Assembly: GCA_021324855.1 (NCBI GenBank)
Contig: JAJPIG010000025.1
Location: forward strand, 1 to 47,886
Reading direction: 5' to 3'
From: Pseudomonadota bacterium
GTDB taxonomy: Bacteria > Desulfobacterota > Binatia > Binatales > Binataceae
DNA: 47,886 nucleotides
The notes under the pieces were generated by a model. That model had not been told where the DNA came from. It did not search any database and saw only the letters and a program-made list of their open reading frames with translations. Below are positions 34,914 through 44,460 of the stretch, in pieces (position 1 is the stretch's first letter; every line of letters starts with the position of its first letter). The position numbers and the translations under genes were made by a program.

Positions 34914-34929
34914 TGCAGGCTTGTGCGTA

Positions 34930-35352
34930 TCAGGATTGCGGCTTCGGATGATGGCCGTAGCCGGGGCCGTACTTGGCGGGATCGACCTTGCGCGCGTCGG
35001 CGGTTTGCCATTCATCGCTGCGCAGCACGCGGAAGAAGCAGCTTTCGTAGCCCTCGTGGCAGGCCGCGCCGTCGCCGCGCTGTTCGACGCTCAGAAGGAT
35101 TGTATCGGCGTCGCAATCAATCCGGATTTCATGCACTACTTGAAAATTTCCCGACTCTTCGCCCTTGCGCCACAGACGCTTGCGCGAGCGCGAGAAGTAG
35201 CAGGCGCGGCCGGTGCGGACGGTCTCTTCGAACGCCTCGCGATTCATGAACGCGGCCATCAGGACGCGTCCGCTCGCGTGATCCTGCGCGATCACCGGCA
35301 CCACGCCGCCGGCCTTTTCGAAATCGATCGCCGCTGATGCTGTCTGGCTCAT
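34930..35352 (-). CDS. hisI: Phosphoribosyl-AMP cyclohydrolase
   Basis: A 140-residue enzyme for the third histidine step. The zinc/magnesium motifs are visible: [73 protein letters not shown]. No HisE (pyrophosphohydrolase) domain is fused. It is followed by hisG, so the pair is a partial his operon. Confidence 0.94.
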   Translation of the reverse strand: MSQTASAAIDFEKAGGVVPVIAQDHASGRVLMAAFMNREAFEETVRTGRACYFSRSRKRLWRKGEESGNFQVVHEIRIDCDADTILLSVEQRGDGAACHEGYESCFFRVLRSDEWQTADARKVDPAKYGPGYGHHPKPQS

Positions 35353-35433
35353 ATGGAAGATATCCGGCGCACATCGCCGGCTGGACCAACCACTATTTGC
35401 TAATCGGGGGGCTGATTCAACCGGGGATCCGGC

Positions 35434-35970
35434 TCAGTCGAGGCTTTTTAACGCTTCGATCACCTCCGCGGTGTGGCCGTCGACCTTGACTTTGGGGAAG
35501 GCTTTGCGAATCACGCCCTTGCTATCGATGATGAACGTGCTGCGCTCGATGCCCATAAACTCGCGGCCATAGAGCGACTTCTTCTTGTACACTCCGTAGG
35601 CGCGCGTCACGCGATTATCGGGATCGCTGAGCAGCGGGAAATTGAGCGCATACTTGTCGGCGAACTTTGCGTGCGAGGCCGGCGAATCCGCGCTGATGCC
35701 GACGACCTGCGCGCCCATCGCCTTGAGTTCGCGGCTATGGTCGCGGAAGCTGCACGCCTCCGTGGTGCATCCGGGTGTCATGTCCTTGGGATAAAAATAG
35801 AGGACGACCGGTCCGGTTTTGATCAGGTCCTTCAGCGCGACGCGATTTCCGTCACGATCGGGTAGCTCAAATAGGGGCGCCTTGCGCCCTTCGAGGCTCG
35901 ACGTTTTGGTCTTATCGACGCTTTTGGCGGCCATGGGTTTCGAAGCGCGCTTCTTTGCGGTCGGACTCAT
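35434..35970 (-). CDS. bcp: Thioredoxin-dependent peroxiredoxin, Bcp/PrxQ type
   Basis: A 178-residue peroxide reductase. DMTPGCTTEACSFRD carries the peroxidatic Cys68 and, five residues later, Cys73 as resolving cysteine, the atypical 2-Cys Bcp pattern. A lysine-rich N-terminal extension of about 25 residues precedes the thioredoxin fold. ATG 35970 has GGGAGGG 5 nt upstream and is preferred to the adjacent GTG. It is divergent from the homoserine-kinase-like gene. Confidence 0.93.
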   Translation of the reverse strand: MSPTAKKRASKPMAAKSVDKTKTSSLEGRKAPLFELPDRDGNRVALKDLIKTGPVVLYFYPKDMTPGCTTEACSFRDHSRELKAMGAQVVGISADSPASHAKFADKYALNFPLLSDPDNRVTRAYGVYKKKSLYGREFMGIERSTFIIDSKGVIRKAFPKVKVDGHTAEVIEALKSLD

Positions 35971-36070
35971 CACGACCCTCCCAATCGTTCGATGAAACTT
36001 TCAGCGCACGATTATTGCTGATTGCAGATTCACGCTCCAGCGGCTGCGTCAGGGTAAGCGAAAGATCGCA

Positions 36071-36096
36071 AAAGTCGCTCTCCCACAGCGATTTTT
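36071..36096 (+). terminator. Hairpin with T-tract upstream of the homoserine-kinase-like gene
   Basis: AAAGTCGCT (36071-36079) and AGCGATTTT (36087-36095) pair over 9 bp with one G-T, around loop CTCCCAC, and run into a T-tract on the plus strand. The near-palindrome also gives a U-tract on the minus strand. It lies between divergent genes, so it could be an attenuator in the plus-strand leader or a chance structure. Confidence 0.3.
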
Positions 36097-36162
36097 GACT
36101 GCCTAGTTGACGGGTTGGGGACGAGAATCTATGCTCGGCCACGGGTTCTCCCCCAATCGCTG

Positions 36163-37191
36163 ATGGCCACGTACACGGAGCTCAGCAAAACGCTCCTCGA
36201 GGAGCTCGCCGATGATTACGCCTTCGGGCGAATCGTCAATATTGCCGGCATCCCGGAGGGCTCCGTCAACAGCAACTACCTGCTCGAGACCGCGCGCGGC
36301 AAGTTCCTGCTCCGCATCGATGAAGTGAAGAACGAGAACGAAGTTCGCCGTGAGATCGATCTGCTCGGATTTCTGCGCAAGCATTCGTTCCCATGCCCGC
36401 AGCCGCTGCAGGATCGCAAGGGCCGCTTCTACCGCGACTTCGGCCATAAGTGCGTTTCGCTGTTCAAGTACCAGGAAGGCCGCACGCTGCCGCCGTCGCG
36501 CCTCAAGCCGGCGCATCTCCAGGCCATCGGCCGCACTCTCGGCGAGCTGCACGTGCTCGGCAAGGTCTACAAGAAGGGCGTCGACAATCGCTTCAGCTTC
36601 GAGCGTATCGTCGATCTCTATCAGCGTGTGCGGATGCGCCTGCCGAATTATTTTCGCAAGGTCCGGCGCACGCTGGACGACGAGATCGAATATTTGACGC
36701 GTTATCTCGAGAACAAACTGCCGAAAGGCGTGATCCATGGCGACATTTTCGCCGACAATCTGCTGTTCCGCGGCGAGCGGCTGACCGCGATGCTTGATTT
36801 CGAGGCCGCCTGCCGCGGCAAGTTCATCTTCGACATCGCGACGGCCGTCAACGCGCTCTGCTTCGTCGACGGCAGCTACTCGCTCGACCGCTTTCGCGAA
36901 ATTCTGAATGGCTACGAATCAATCCGCACGCTCTCGCTCGCGGAATGGGATGCGTTCCCGAATGAGCTGCGCTATTCATCGCTGCGTTTCACGATCACGC
37001 GGCTCCATGATTTCTTCCTGCAGCCGGCCGACAATGGCCATCGCGTCAACAAGGATTTCGGCGAATTCTTCGAGCGGCTGCGGATTCTGAGGCGCGAGCG
37101 CGAAGGCGGAATGGAAGCACTCCTGATGGCGATGGCGACCGGCTACGATTACCGCAAATATCAGAAAGTCAAAGCCGGCGACCGGCACTGA
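36163..37191 (+). CDS. Homoserine kinase type II-like phosphotransferase (APH fold)
   Basis: A 342-residue aminoglycoside-phosphotransferase-fold kinase. IPEGSVNSNYLLETARGKFLLRIDE near the N-terminus matches the EGxxNSNY...T pattern of ThrB type II (COG2334), the catalytic loop is HGDIFADN (192-199) and the metal segment LDFE (211-214). These enzymes phosphorylate homoserine to feed threonine synthase, but the family also includes other small-alcohol kinases. ATG 36163 is chosen over the GTG-like extension upstream because MATYTELSK matches family starts. The ApgM-like enzyme beside thrC is a competing candidate for the same step. Confidence 0.75.
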   Translation: MATYTELSKTLLEELADDYAFGRIVNIAGIPEGSVNSNYLLETARGKFLLRIDEVKNENEVRREIDLLGFLRKHSFPCPQPLQDRKGRFYRDFGHKCVSLFKYQEGRTLPPSRLKPAHLQAIGRTLGELHVLGKVYKKGVDNRFSFERIVDLYQRVRMRLPNYFRKVRRTLDDEIEYLTRYLENKLPKGVIHGDIFADNLLFRGERLTAMLDFEAACRGKFIFDIATAVNALCFVDGSYSLDRFREILNGYESIRTLSLAEWDAFPNELRYSSLRFTITRLHDFFLQPADNGHRVNKDFGEFFERLRILRREREGGMEALLMAMATGYDYRKYQKVKAGDRH

Positions 37192-37292
37192 GGCACACCC
37201 GCACATCGGGAATCCAGCCGGAAAACGCCTCGCCGTGTAGCTGAGTTTCGTCCGCTCAAGTTTCCTGCAAAACTGCCAGCAGGGAGACCACG

Positions 37293-37868
37293 ATGGCTAT
37301 CGACCAGCAGCGCGCCGAAGAAGCGGTGCGCGAAATCATTCGGCAGATCGGCGAGGACCCGGCGCGCCAGGGTCTCGAACGCACTCCGGCGCGCGTCGTT
37401 GAAGCTTTCCGCCATCTGACGCGCGGCTATACCCAGGATCCGAAGAAGATTATCAACGGAGCGTTATTCACCGAGGAGGGCTACTCTGAAATCATCCTCT
37501 GCAAGGATGTCGATTTCTACTCGCTCTGTGAACATCACCTGCTCCCGTTCATGGGCAAGGCGCATGTCGCGTATCTGCCGAATCGGCGCATCATCGGGCT
37601 CTCCAAGATTCCGCGGCTGGTCGAGATCTTCGCGCGCCGGCTGCAGGTGCAGGAGCGGATGACCACGCAGATAGCGCAGACCATCATGGAGGAGATCGAT
37701 CCGCTCGGTGTCGCGGTAGTGCTGGAGGCCGAGCATCTATGCATGCGGATGCGCGGCGTCGAGAAACAGAATTCATGGGTCACGACCTCCGCTATGCTCG
37801 GTGTGTTCCGCACGCATTTTGAAACCCGTCAGGAGTTCATGAACCTGTTGCGCGGCAATGGCAAGTAG
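37293..37868 (+). CDS. folE: GTP cyclohydrolase I
   Basis: A 191-residue enzyme that opens GTP to dihydroneopterin triphosphate for folate or tetrahydropterin synthesis. [42 protein letters not shown] (zinc Cys and His), [28 protein letters not shown] and EHLCMRMRG (second zinc Cys) are all present. GGGAGA precedes the ATG. It overlaps rpiA by 11 bp. Confidence 0.97.
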   Translation: MAIDQQRAEEAVREIIRQIGEDPARQGLERTPARVVEAFRHLTRGYTQDPKKIINGALFTEEGYSEIILCKDVDFYSLCEHHLLPFMGKAHVAYLPNRRIIGLSKIPRLVEIFARRLQVQERMTTQIAQTIMEEIDPLGVAVVLEAEHLCMRMRGVEKQNSWVTTSAMLGVFRTHFETRQEFMNLLRGNGK

Positions 37869-38583
37869 CGGACGAGCGACAGCGCCGGACCCGCCCGCGC
37901 ATGAACGGACCGGCGATATCGAAGCGCTCGCCGATTACGCGCTTCGCTACATCCGGCCGGGAATGACGCTCGGACTCGGCACCGGGCGCGCCGCCGCGGC
38001 CTTCATCCGGGCAATCGGCCGTAAGCGCCTCAAGGTCCGCGGCGTGGCGACCTCCAGAGCGAGCGAGGCGCTCGCGCATTCATTAAAAATCGAGGTCGCG
38101 GATCTCGCCGATGTCAAGTCGATCGACGTCGATTTCGACGGCGCCGACGAAGTCGATCCGCGCCTGAATCTCATCAAGGGTTACGGCGGCGCGCTGCTGC
38201 GCGAAAAGGTGGTCGCCACGCTCTCGCGCCGGCGCATTATCCTGATCGGAATCGAAAAACGCGTCGCGCGGCTCGGCGCACGCGGATGGCTGCCGGTCGA
38301 AGTGGTGCCATTCGCCGCGCCGCTGGCGATGCGCGAAATCTCGCGAACGGGCCTGATCCCGCGGATCAGAATGAGCCCCGAGGGCGAGCCGGCGCGCACC
38401 GACAATGGCAACCTGCTGCTCGATTGCGCCACCCGCGGAATCCGCAATCCGGCGCGCCTGGACCGTCAACTGGCGACCATCCCGGGCGTTGTCGGCACAG
38501 GGCTTTTCGTCGGCATCGCGGACCTCGTGCTGGTCGCCGCGCCCGACGGCTCCGTCAGCACTATGAAGCGGCGGCGCCCTTGA
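37858..38583 (+). CDS. rpiA: Ribose-5-phosphate isomerase A
   Basis: A 241-residue enzyme interconverting ribose 5-phosphate and ribulose 5-phosphate. [16 protein letters not shown] (phosphate loop), [30 protein letters not shown] (catalytic acid and lysine) and DNGNLLLDC are typical. About 15 extra N-terminal residues come from starting inside folE; the 11-bp overlap suggests translational coupling. The symbol assumes isomerase A; the fold is clear. Confidence 0.93.
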   Translation: MASSGRATAPDPPAHERTGDIEALADYALRYIRPGMTLGLGTGRAAAAFIRAIGRKRLKVRGVATSRASEALAHSLKIEVADLADVKSIDVDFDGADEVDPRLNLIKGYGGALLREKVVATLSRRRIILIGIEKRVARLGARGWLPVEVVPFAAPLAMREISRTGLIPRIRMSPEGEPARTDNGNLLLDCATRGIRNPARLDRQLATIPGVVGTGLFVGIADLVLVAAPDGSVSTMKRRRP

Positions 38584-38599
38584 GACACTCGATCCGGTC

Positions 38600-39916
38600 G
38601 TGACTGAAGCGCTCCGCCGGGATTTGCGGCGCATCTACGACGCGGCGATCGCGGCGGTCGCCCCCGGCCCGTTGATCGATCGCGCGCTTGACGGCTCGAT
38701 TGCGGGTGCCGAGTCGATTCCCGAACAGTTGCGTCAGGCGCATCGGATTCTACTCATCGCGGCCGGCAAGGCTGCGATTCCGATGGCAAAGCGGCTGATC
38801 GCGCGATGCGGCGCAAAGCTGGACACCGCGATCGCAGCGGCTCTCGATGACACGCACATCGCGGGACTGACTGTCATCCGCGCGAGTCATCCCATGCCTG
38901 ACGCGGCCTCGATGGGCGCGGCGCAAGCGGCGCTCGATATCGCGCGGTCAGCAGAGAGCGGCGATCTTGTGATCGTCGCACTCAGCGGCGGCGCATCCGC
39001 GATGCTCGCGATGCCGGCGGCGGGCATCAGTCTCGATGACAAGATTGCCGTCACACGCGCGCTGATGAATTCCGGCGCCTCGATTCACGAACTGAATGCC
39101 GTCCGCAAGCATCTGTCGTCGATCAAGGGCGGCGGCCTACTAGCGGCGACGACCGCAGATGCATCGGTGCTGACACTTGCGCTTTCCGATGTGATCGGAA
39201 ATGACCTCGCGACCATCGGCTCCGGGCCGACCGTCGCAGACCCGACGACCTTCGCCGAGGCGGTCACGATTATGAAGCGCCGCAAGGCATGGGGCCGCGC
39301 GCCCGAGGCGGTGCGCGACCGACTCGAGCGCGGGGTCGCCGGCGAGATTCCGGAAACGTTGAAACCCGGCGATCCGCGCCTTGGGCGCTCGATGACGGTC
39401 GTCATCGGCGACAACGAAACAGCGGTCGCGGCAGCCGAGCGTAAAGCGATCGCGCTCGGCTACCGCGTTACTCGTTGGAACGGCCTCTCGACCGATGCCG
39501 AATCTGCAGGACGCGCCGCCGCGGCCGAGTTGATGCGCCTCGATTCGCCGCGCGCTTGTATTGTCGCCGGCGGCGAGCCCGTCGTCACCGTTCGTGGCCG
39601 CGGCCGCGGCGGCCGCGCGCAGCATTGCGCGCTCGCCGCTGCGCTGGCGCTCGCCTCAGCGGCCGGCGACGAGGAGCGTCGCGATGCGGCGCTGCTCGTC
39701 GCCGGCACCGACGGAATCGACGGGCCGACCGACGCCGCCGGAGCCTGTGTCGATACGACCACGGTCGAACGGGCGCGGGCGGCAGGGCTCGATGCCGAGC
39801 GCGCGCTCGCCCGCAATGACTCCTATACGATATTCCGCGCTCTCGACGATCTGTTAATCACCGGAGCGACGGGCACCAACGTCGCGGATCTGTTGATCGG
39901 CATCGTCTGTGCATAG
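38600..39916 (+). CDS. Glycerate 2-kinase (TtuD/GckA, DUF4147)
   Basis: A 438-residue protein with N-terminal DUF4147 and C-terminal MOFRL domains. ILLIAAGKAAIPMAK, VIRASHPMPD, LVIVALSGGASAMLAMP, LNAVRKHLSSIKGG and LALSDVIGNDLATIGSGPT, followed by CIVAGGEPVVTVRG-GRGGRAQH and LLVAGTDGIDGPTDAAGA, are family hallmarks. It makes 2-phosphoglycerate from glycerate and ATP. It begins at GTG 38600, 17 bp after rpiA, so it is probably in the same operon, consistent with sugar-acid or serine-cycle-type carbon flow (inference). Confidence 0.92.
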   Translation: MTEALRRDLRRIYDAAIAAVAPGPLIDRALDGSIAGAESIPEQLRQAHRILLIAAGKAAIPMAKRLIARCGAKLDTAIAAALDDTHIAGLTVIRASHPMPDAASMGAAQAALDIARSAESGDLVIVALSGGASAMLAMPAAGISLDDKIAVTRALMNSGASIHELNAVRKHLSSIKGGGLLAATTADASVLTLALSDVIGNDLATIGSGPTVADPTTFAEAVTIMKRRKAWGRAPEAVRDRLERGVAGEIPETLKPGDPRLGRSMTVVIGDNETAVAAAERKAIALGYRVTRWNGLSTDAESAGRAAAAELMRLDSPRACIVAGGEPVVTVRGRGRGGRAQHCALAAALALASAAGDEERRDAALLVAGTDGIDGPTDAAGACVDTTTVERARAAGLDAERALARNDSYTIFRALDDLLITGATGTNVADLLIGIVCA

Positions 39917-39951
39917 CGCATAGCGAAATTAGGAACCAAGGAAGCTGAGGA

Positions 39952-41004
39952 GTGAAGAGGCAACCAGCATCGACCAGGAGCAATGGCGCGGGACAGCGCA
40001 ACGGCCGTCGGCCGGTAACCCTGATCCCCGGCGATGGCATCGGTCCTGAAGTGATCGGCGCGGCAGTCCGGGTGATCGAAGCCGCCGGCGTCGCGGTCGC
40101 GTGGGACCGACAGGCGGCCGGCGCCGAGGCGATGCGCCGCGTGGGAACACCCGTGCCCGACGCGCTTATCAGGTCGCTCAAACGCACGCGCCTTGCGCTC
40201 AAAGGGCCGCTCGAGACGCGCGTCGGCGAAGGCTATCGATCGGTCAACGTCTATCTGCGCAAAACCTTCGATCTCTACGCGAACCTGCGCCCGACGCAGA
40301 GTTTTCAGGGCGTGCCGACGCCGTTCCGGAATGTCGATCTCGTGGTGGTGCGCGAGAACACCGAGGATCTGTACGCCGGTATCGAGCACCAGGTGACGCC
40401 CGGAGTGGTTGAGAGCGTCAAGGTGATCACGGCGCACGCGTCGCGGCGAATCGCACGCTTCGCGTTCGAGTACGCGGTCCGCAACCGGCGCAAATCGGTC
40501 ACCGCGATTCACAAGGCCAACATCATGAAGCTCTCCGACGGCTTGTTCCTGAAGTGCGCCCGCGCCGTCGCGCGCAATTATCCGCGGATTCGCTACCAGG
40601 AGCAGATCGTCGATGCCGCCTGTATGCGGCTCGTCACCGATCCGCAACGCTTCGATGTTTTGCTGCTCGAAAATCTCTATGGCGATATCGTGTCCGATCT
40701 GTGCGCCGGACTGGTAGGCGGACTTGGGATGGTTCCCGGGGCCAACTACGGCGACCGTGGCGCGATTTTCGAAACCGTGCACGGGACCGCGCCCGACATC
40801 GCCGGCAAGAACATTGCCAATCCGGTCGCCGCGATCTTGTCCGCCGCGATGCTGGTCGAATTTCTCGGCTACAAGTCCCGCGCGGCGCGGATTCGCTCCG
40901 CCGTCGAAGCGACGCTCCGCACCGGGCGCAGCGTTACGCCCGATCTTGGCGGCACGGCGACGACCTCCGCGATGACCGATGCGATCATCCGTGCGATGCG
41001 GTGA
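39952..41004 (+). CDS. NAD-type isocitrate dehydrogenase
   Basis: A 350-residue member of the isocitrate/isopropylmalate dehydrogenase family. The [24 protein letters not shown] segment (Ser and Asn of the isocitrate site) and [16 protein letters not shown] indicate isocitrate rather than isopropylmalate. [15 protein letters not shown] carries the Asp-Ile associated with NAD instead of NADP use. The start is GTG 39952 after GGAG; a Lys/Arg-rich N-terminal extension precedes [15 protein letters not shown]. Homoisocitrate or tartrate dehydrogenases are the main alternatives. Confidence 0.86.
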   Translation: MKRQPASTRSNGAGQRNGRRPVTLIPGDGIGPEVIGAAVRVIEAAGVAVAWDRQAAGAEAMRRVGTPVPDALIRSLKRTRLALKGPLETRVGEGYRSVNVYLRKTFDLYANLRPTQSFQGVPTPFRNVDLVVVRENTEDLYAGIEHQVTPGVVESVKVITAHASRRIARFAFEYAVRNRRKSVTAIHKANIMKLSDGLFLKCARAVARNYPRIRYQEQIVDAACMRLVTDPQRFDVLLLENLYGDIVSDLCAGLVGGLGMVPGANYGDRGAIFETVHGTAPDIAGKNIANPVAAILSAAMLVEFLGYKSRAARIRSAVEATLRTGRSVTPDLGGTATTSAMTDAIIRAMR

Positions 41005-41090
41005 GCGAAAGATTCTGTAGCGAACGCCGCGATGACCGACTACCATCAAATTGCGGACGATACCGTCGCCGACGACTCAAGGTACGAACC

Positions 41091-42095
41091 ATGGCCAATC
41101 AGAGAACCGATGAGCAGCGCGAAAGTCAGGCCGCGCTGGGCGCGATGGACGGCTACTTCCGGAACATCGTCGTGCTCAACCGTGCGCTCACGACCGAGAA
41201 GCAGCCGTTTCGCGACTCGCACGCACAGCGGCAAAAGGACGCGGAGGATCGGCGCGCGACGCTATGGCTGGGATGCAATGTTTTGCGCACGCCCCATCTC
41301 GCGCAGCTTGCATCGAACGTCGTGCGGCTGCTCAACCCCGAGCTTTCGATACTCGGCGGTCCATCGCATTGCTGTGGAAGTCCGATGCCCGACCCGGGGG
41401 ACCGCCAGCGCGCGCTCGATCGCGCGGTCGGCGATTTTCGGAACGAAGGCGCGCCCACACTTATAAGCTGGTGTCCTTCATGTCATACCAATCTGCGCAA
41501 CGGCTCCGACCCATCGCGCTGGGGCTTCGATGAGCTGCACGTCACCGAGTTCCTCGCCCGCCATCTCGAGCGCCTGAAGCTTAAGCCGCGGCTTTCGGCG
41601 CGCGTGATGCTGCACGGGCACACCGGCACGCCGGATCGCGATCGCGACCTGGAAAATTGCCGGAAACTGTTGAACGCAATCCCGGGCGTGACGATTGTGG
41701 CCGAGCACGCCGATACCGACCTGGGGCTCCATTGCGTGCCGGTGCTGCTTGCACCGACGATCGGAATCGACGGCTTTGAGCGCAGGATCAGCGCGCTTCC
41801 GGAGCAGGCGCGGGCGGCGGGAGCCGAACTGCTCGTGACGATATACCACTCGTGTTACCGCGAGATCGAAAAGCGCCTGCGCTCGGAAACGCCGGTAATC
41901 GAGAATTACATCACGCTGCTGGCGAAGGCGCTCGACCTGCCGGTCCCGGCCAACGTCTACCGCGAGCTGGCGCATGGTGGCGCGGCACGGATTGACGAAC
42001 TGAAGTGCGCCGCGGTAGCGAATGGCGTCGATCGCGCGGAACTCGATCGCGCCGTCAAAGCGGAGTTTCCATCGGTGTTATCCGCGCGGTCGTAA
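41091..42095 (+). CDS. HdrB-like cysteine-rich (CCG domain) protein
   Basis: A 334-residue soluble protein. The N-terminal half contains a full CCG motif: Cys62 (LGCNV), Cys94-Cys95-Gly (SHCCGSP) and CPSC (Cys128, Cys131), which in heterodisulfide-reductase subunit B and related proteins binds a cuboidal iron-sulfur cluster. The second half has only scattered cysteines (GLHC, YHSCYREI), so its second CCG site looks degenerate. No partner HdrA/HdrC or flavoprotein gene is adjacent. The start ATG 41091 has AAGG upstream. Its 3' end overlaps the convergent lipoprotein gene by 41 bp. Confidence 0.75.
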   Translation: MANQRTDEQRESQAALGAMDGYFRNIVVLNRALTTEKQPFRDSHAQRQKDAEDRRATLWLGCNVLRTPHLAQLASNVVRLLNPELSILGGPSHCCGSPMPDPGDRQRALDRAVGDFRNEGAPTLISWCPSCHTNLRNGSDPSRWGFDELHVTEFLARHLERLKLKPRLSARVMLHGHTGTPDRDRDLENCRKLLNAIPGVTIVAEHADTDLGLHCVPVLLAPTIGIDGFERRISALPEQARAAGAELLVTIYHSCYREIEKRLRSETPVIENYITLLAKALDLPVPANVYRELAHGGAARIDELKCAAVANGVDRAELDRAVKAEFPSVLSARS

Positions 42096-42606
42096 ACACC
42101 GTCGCTCTTGAACTATTGTTCGCCCAATCGGCGGAGGCGAGACGCAATTTTTGTTGTTGGGTCCGGATGAACATTTCGCCTGAGACCATTTTTACGAGTA
42201 GCGTAAAGGTGGCGATGTAGTTTCGTCCCTTGATGTCGGAAAGATAAACGTCAAACTGGATGGGCCTCTCACCGCGGTTCCCGACCGTGGACAGCATCAG
42301 CGCCCTGAGCCTGTCGGTGCGAAAGTGGTAGACGCCATTGGCGGGAATGATTTGCCCCTGCTTCTCGCTATCCGAGGGGAAGCCTTGAAGCCTGTCACCC
42401 CAGAGCTGCAAATCTGAACCGCTCCGGTTATAGAGATTCAGTTGGTCCGTGCCGGGGACCAATGTGACCGATGGCGCAGGGTCCGCAGTCAGGTCAAAGC
42501 ATCCGTGCAAGCCGAGCAATGTTGATACGAGCGCTAAAAGAACGCGGCGCCGACTGAATCCCGCTGACCATCCGCTCACAAAACCCTTCCCCCCGCGTAT
42601 TGTCAT
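42055..42606 (-). CDS. Lipoprotein of unknown function
   Basis: A 183-residue protein with a basic N-terminus, a hydrophobic stretch RRVLLALVSTLLGLHGC ending in a lipobox (Cys36), and a beta-rich mature part (VTLVPGTDQLNLYNRSGSDLQLWGDRL). I do not recognise the family. It should be anchored in the outer or inner membrane. The gene converges with and overlaps the HdrB-like gene by 41 bp. Confidence 0.6.
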   Translation of the reverse strand: MTIRGGKGFVSGWSAGFSRRRVLLALVSTLLGLHGCFDLTADPAPSVTLVPGTDQLNLYNRSGSDLQLWGDRLQGFPSDSEKQGQIIPANGVYHFRTDRLRALMLSTVGNRGERPIQFDVYLSDIKGRNYIATFTLLVKMVSGEMFIRTQQQKLRLASADWANNSSRATVFTTARITPMETPL

Positions 42607-42791
42607 CCGGCATCGCGAGCCGGTTCCCGCGATCGATGAATCGCCCCCGGCGCAAAGTGATCATTAGAGTCGCATCCGGAGCAGGGCGTTGCAAATGCGA
42701 AAACCTGGACGGCGAATCGCACTCACAGCGATTGCTCGATGGGCTCGACGATGCTTTCCCGACAAATGATGCTTCGCTAATAATCGAGGCC

Positions 42792-43394
42792 ATGAAGAAG
42801 GCCGTTTCCCCCGAGCTTGCTCAGCGTCTGCCGCCTGGGCAGTTCCTGACTGACAAGTTCCCGGTCCTGAGCTACGGACCGACGCCGCGCTTCGATCCTG
42901 CCAACTGGGATTTCCGGGTCCTCGGCGCCGTTGAAAAGGAGTTGCGCTTCGATTATCAGCAGTTTCGCGCGCTGCCTCAATCGAGCCAGGTCGCCGATTT
43001 CCACTGCGTGACCACCTGGTCGCATCTCGACAACCGATGGGAGGGCGTGAAGATCGACGACCTGATGAAGCTGGTCCGGCTCAAGCCCGAGGCGCGGTTT
43101 GTGATCGTCCATTGCGACGGCGATTACACGACTAATCTGTCGCTCGGTGACTTCCTCGATGACGACGTGATGCTGGCGCATCGGCGCGACGGCCGCGACC
43201 TCGAGCCCGATCATGGCTTCCCTCTGCGCCTGGTCGTGCCGAAGCTGTACGGATGGAAGAGTGCCAAGTGGGTGCGGGCGCTCGAATTCACGCCCGATGA
43301 CCGGCGCGGCTTCTGGGAAGTGCGCGGCTACCATAATCATGCCGATCCATGGCGCGAGGAACGTTATTCCTTCCAGGAAGACCCAGAAGAGTAG
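42792..43394 (+). CDS. Sulfite-oxidase-like molybdopterin oxidoreductase
   Basis: A 200-residue single-domain protein of the sulfite oxidase/MsrP molybdopterin fold. Cys72 in VADFHCVTTWSHLDNRWEGVKIDDL is the expected molybdenum ligand, and HGFPLRLVVPKLYGWKSAKWVRALEF is the typical C-terminal motif. No Tat signal or transmembrane anchor is present, so it appears cytoplasmic, unlike MsrP (YedY). The substrate is unknown. Its 3' end overlaps the probable start of nth by 56 bp. Confidence 0.85.
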   Translation: MKKAVSPELAQRLPPGQFLTDKFPVLSYGPTPRFDPANWDFRVLGAVEKELRFDYQQFRALPQSSQVADFHCVTTWSHLDNRWEGVKIDDLMKLVRLKPEARFVIVHCDGDYTTNLSLGDFLDDDVMLAHRRDGRDLEPDHGFPLRLVVPKLYGWKSAKWVRALEFTPDDRRGFWEVRGYHNHADPWREERYSFQEDPEE

Positions 43395-44085
43395 GGCCAC
43401 CCGGTCCAGGGCGTCAGCGAAGACGCCGAGCCGGGGAGGGCTCCGCCCGGCCGACGACGAAACCGCGCGCGCCGGTCGGATCGCCGCCGGGCTCGCGCAG
43501 CTCTATCCCGAGGCGCGCATCAGCCTCGATTTCAGCAACGCCTGGGAATGCCTGGTCGCGACGATTCTCTCCGCGCAGTGCACCGATGAACGGGTAAATC
43601 GCGTCACTCCGGCACTCTTCAAGGCGATTCCGACGCCGGCTGCGATGGCCAGTGCTGACCCGAAAGAGGTCGAGCGCCTGATCGCGACCACCGGCTTCTT
43701 CCGCCAGAAAACCAGGTCTTTGCAAGGCGCGGCGCGAAGGATCGTCGATCAGTTCGGCGGCGAAGTGCCGCGCACGATGGAAGAGCTGGTGACGCTGCCG
43801 GGCGTCGGACGCAAGACCGCCAACGTCATTCTCGGTCATGTCTGGGGCGAGCCTGGAATAGTCGTCGATACGCATGTTCGACGTGTCGCCTATCGGCTCG
43901 GGCTGACGAAGAACCGTGAGCCCGAAAGAATCGAGCTGGATTTGCAGAAGCTCTTGCCGCCCGCGCAATGGACCGCCTTTTCGATGCGCCTGATACTGCA
44001 TGGCCGACGCGTATGTGTCGCGCGTCGGCCGCGATGCGAGGCATGCGCGATTCGTCCCGATTGCCCGCGGATCGGCGTGAAGTGA
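43339..44085 (+). CDS. nth: Endonuclease III
   Basis: A 248-residue base-excision repair glycosylase/AP lyase. The HhH motif LPGVGRKTANV carries catalytic Lys159, VDTHVRRVAYRLG carries Asp177, and the C-terminal C-x6-C-x2-C-x5-C cluster (Cys226, 233, 236, 242) binds 4Fe-4S. The only in-frame ATG that gives a full protein is 43339, inside the preceding gene, producing a 40-residue basic N-terminal extension. No start codon occurs between that ATG and the conserved domain. Confidence 0.92.
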   Translation: MPIHGARNVIPSRKTQKSRATRSRASAKTPSRGGLRPADDETARAGRIAAGLAQLYPEARISLDFSNAWECLVATILSAQCTDERVNRVTPALFKAIPTPAAMASADPKEVERLIATTGFFRQKTRSLQGAARRIVDQFGGEVPRTMEELVTLPGVGRKTANVILGHVWGEPGIVVDTHVRRVAYRLGLTKNREPERIELDLQKLLPPAQWTAFSMRLILHGRRVCVARRPRCEACAIRPDCPRIGVK

Positions 44086-44091
44086 TTTCTT

Positions 44092-44253
44092 CTATCCAAC
44101 CTGCAGGACGATTTTGCGTCGCTCGGTATTGCGGCCCGAGATCAGATCGATCGTCCGATCCACCAGTGCCACCAGGAGCGCGACGATGATCGGCAGCGCG
44201 ATCGTTGCCACGATCATGAAGCCGATTGCGACGATTATAGCGAATACCCTCAT
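44092..44253 (-). CDS. 53-residue single-pass membrane protein, unknown function
   Basis: A short minus-strand frame starting MRVFAIIVAIGFMIVATIALPIIVALLVALV, one long hydrophobic segment or helical hairpin, then a charged tail DRTIDLISGRNTERRKIVLQ. The order (hydrophobic N-terminus, positive C-terminal tail) is what small membrane proteins show. Its stop lies 7 bp beyond the nth stop on the other strand. No named family is recognised; GGACGG is a weak ribosome-binding candidate. Confidence 0.45.
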   Translation of the reverse strand: MRVFAIIVAIGFMIVATIALPIIVALLVALVDRTIDLISGRNTERRKIVLQVG

Positions 44254-44460
44254 AAGCCGTCCGAATTTAAACTGATTCTTGAGCGTCGTCCATGGCCCGC
44301 CTTTATGAATAACGGGTCTGCAATCATCGTCTGAAGCTGATGCCGCCAGGGTTCGAAGCTACGCGTGGAATCAGTAGAACACGCAACCTCGGGCGGCTTT
44401 GAACCCGCGGAGGGGAATGTAATAATTGCATTTCACACCCGCAACGCCGGCGTGACGTAC

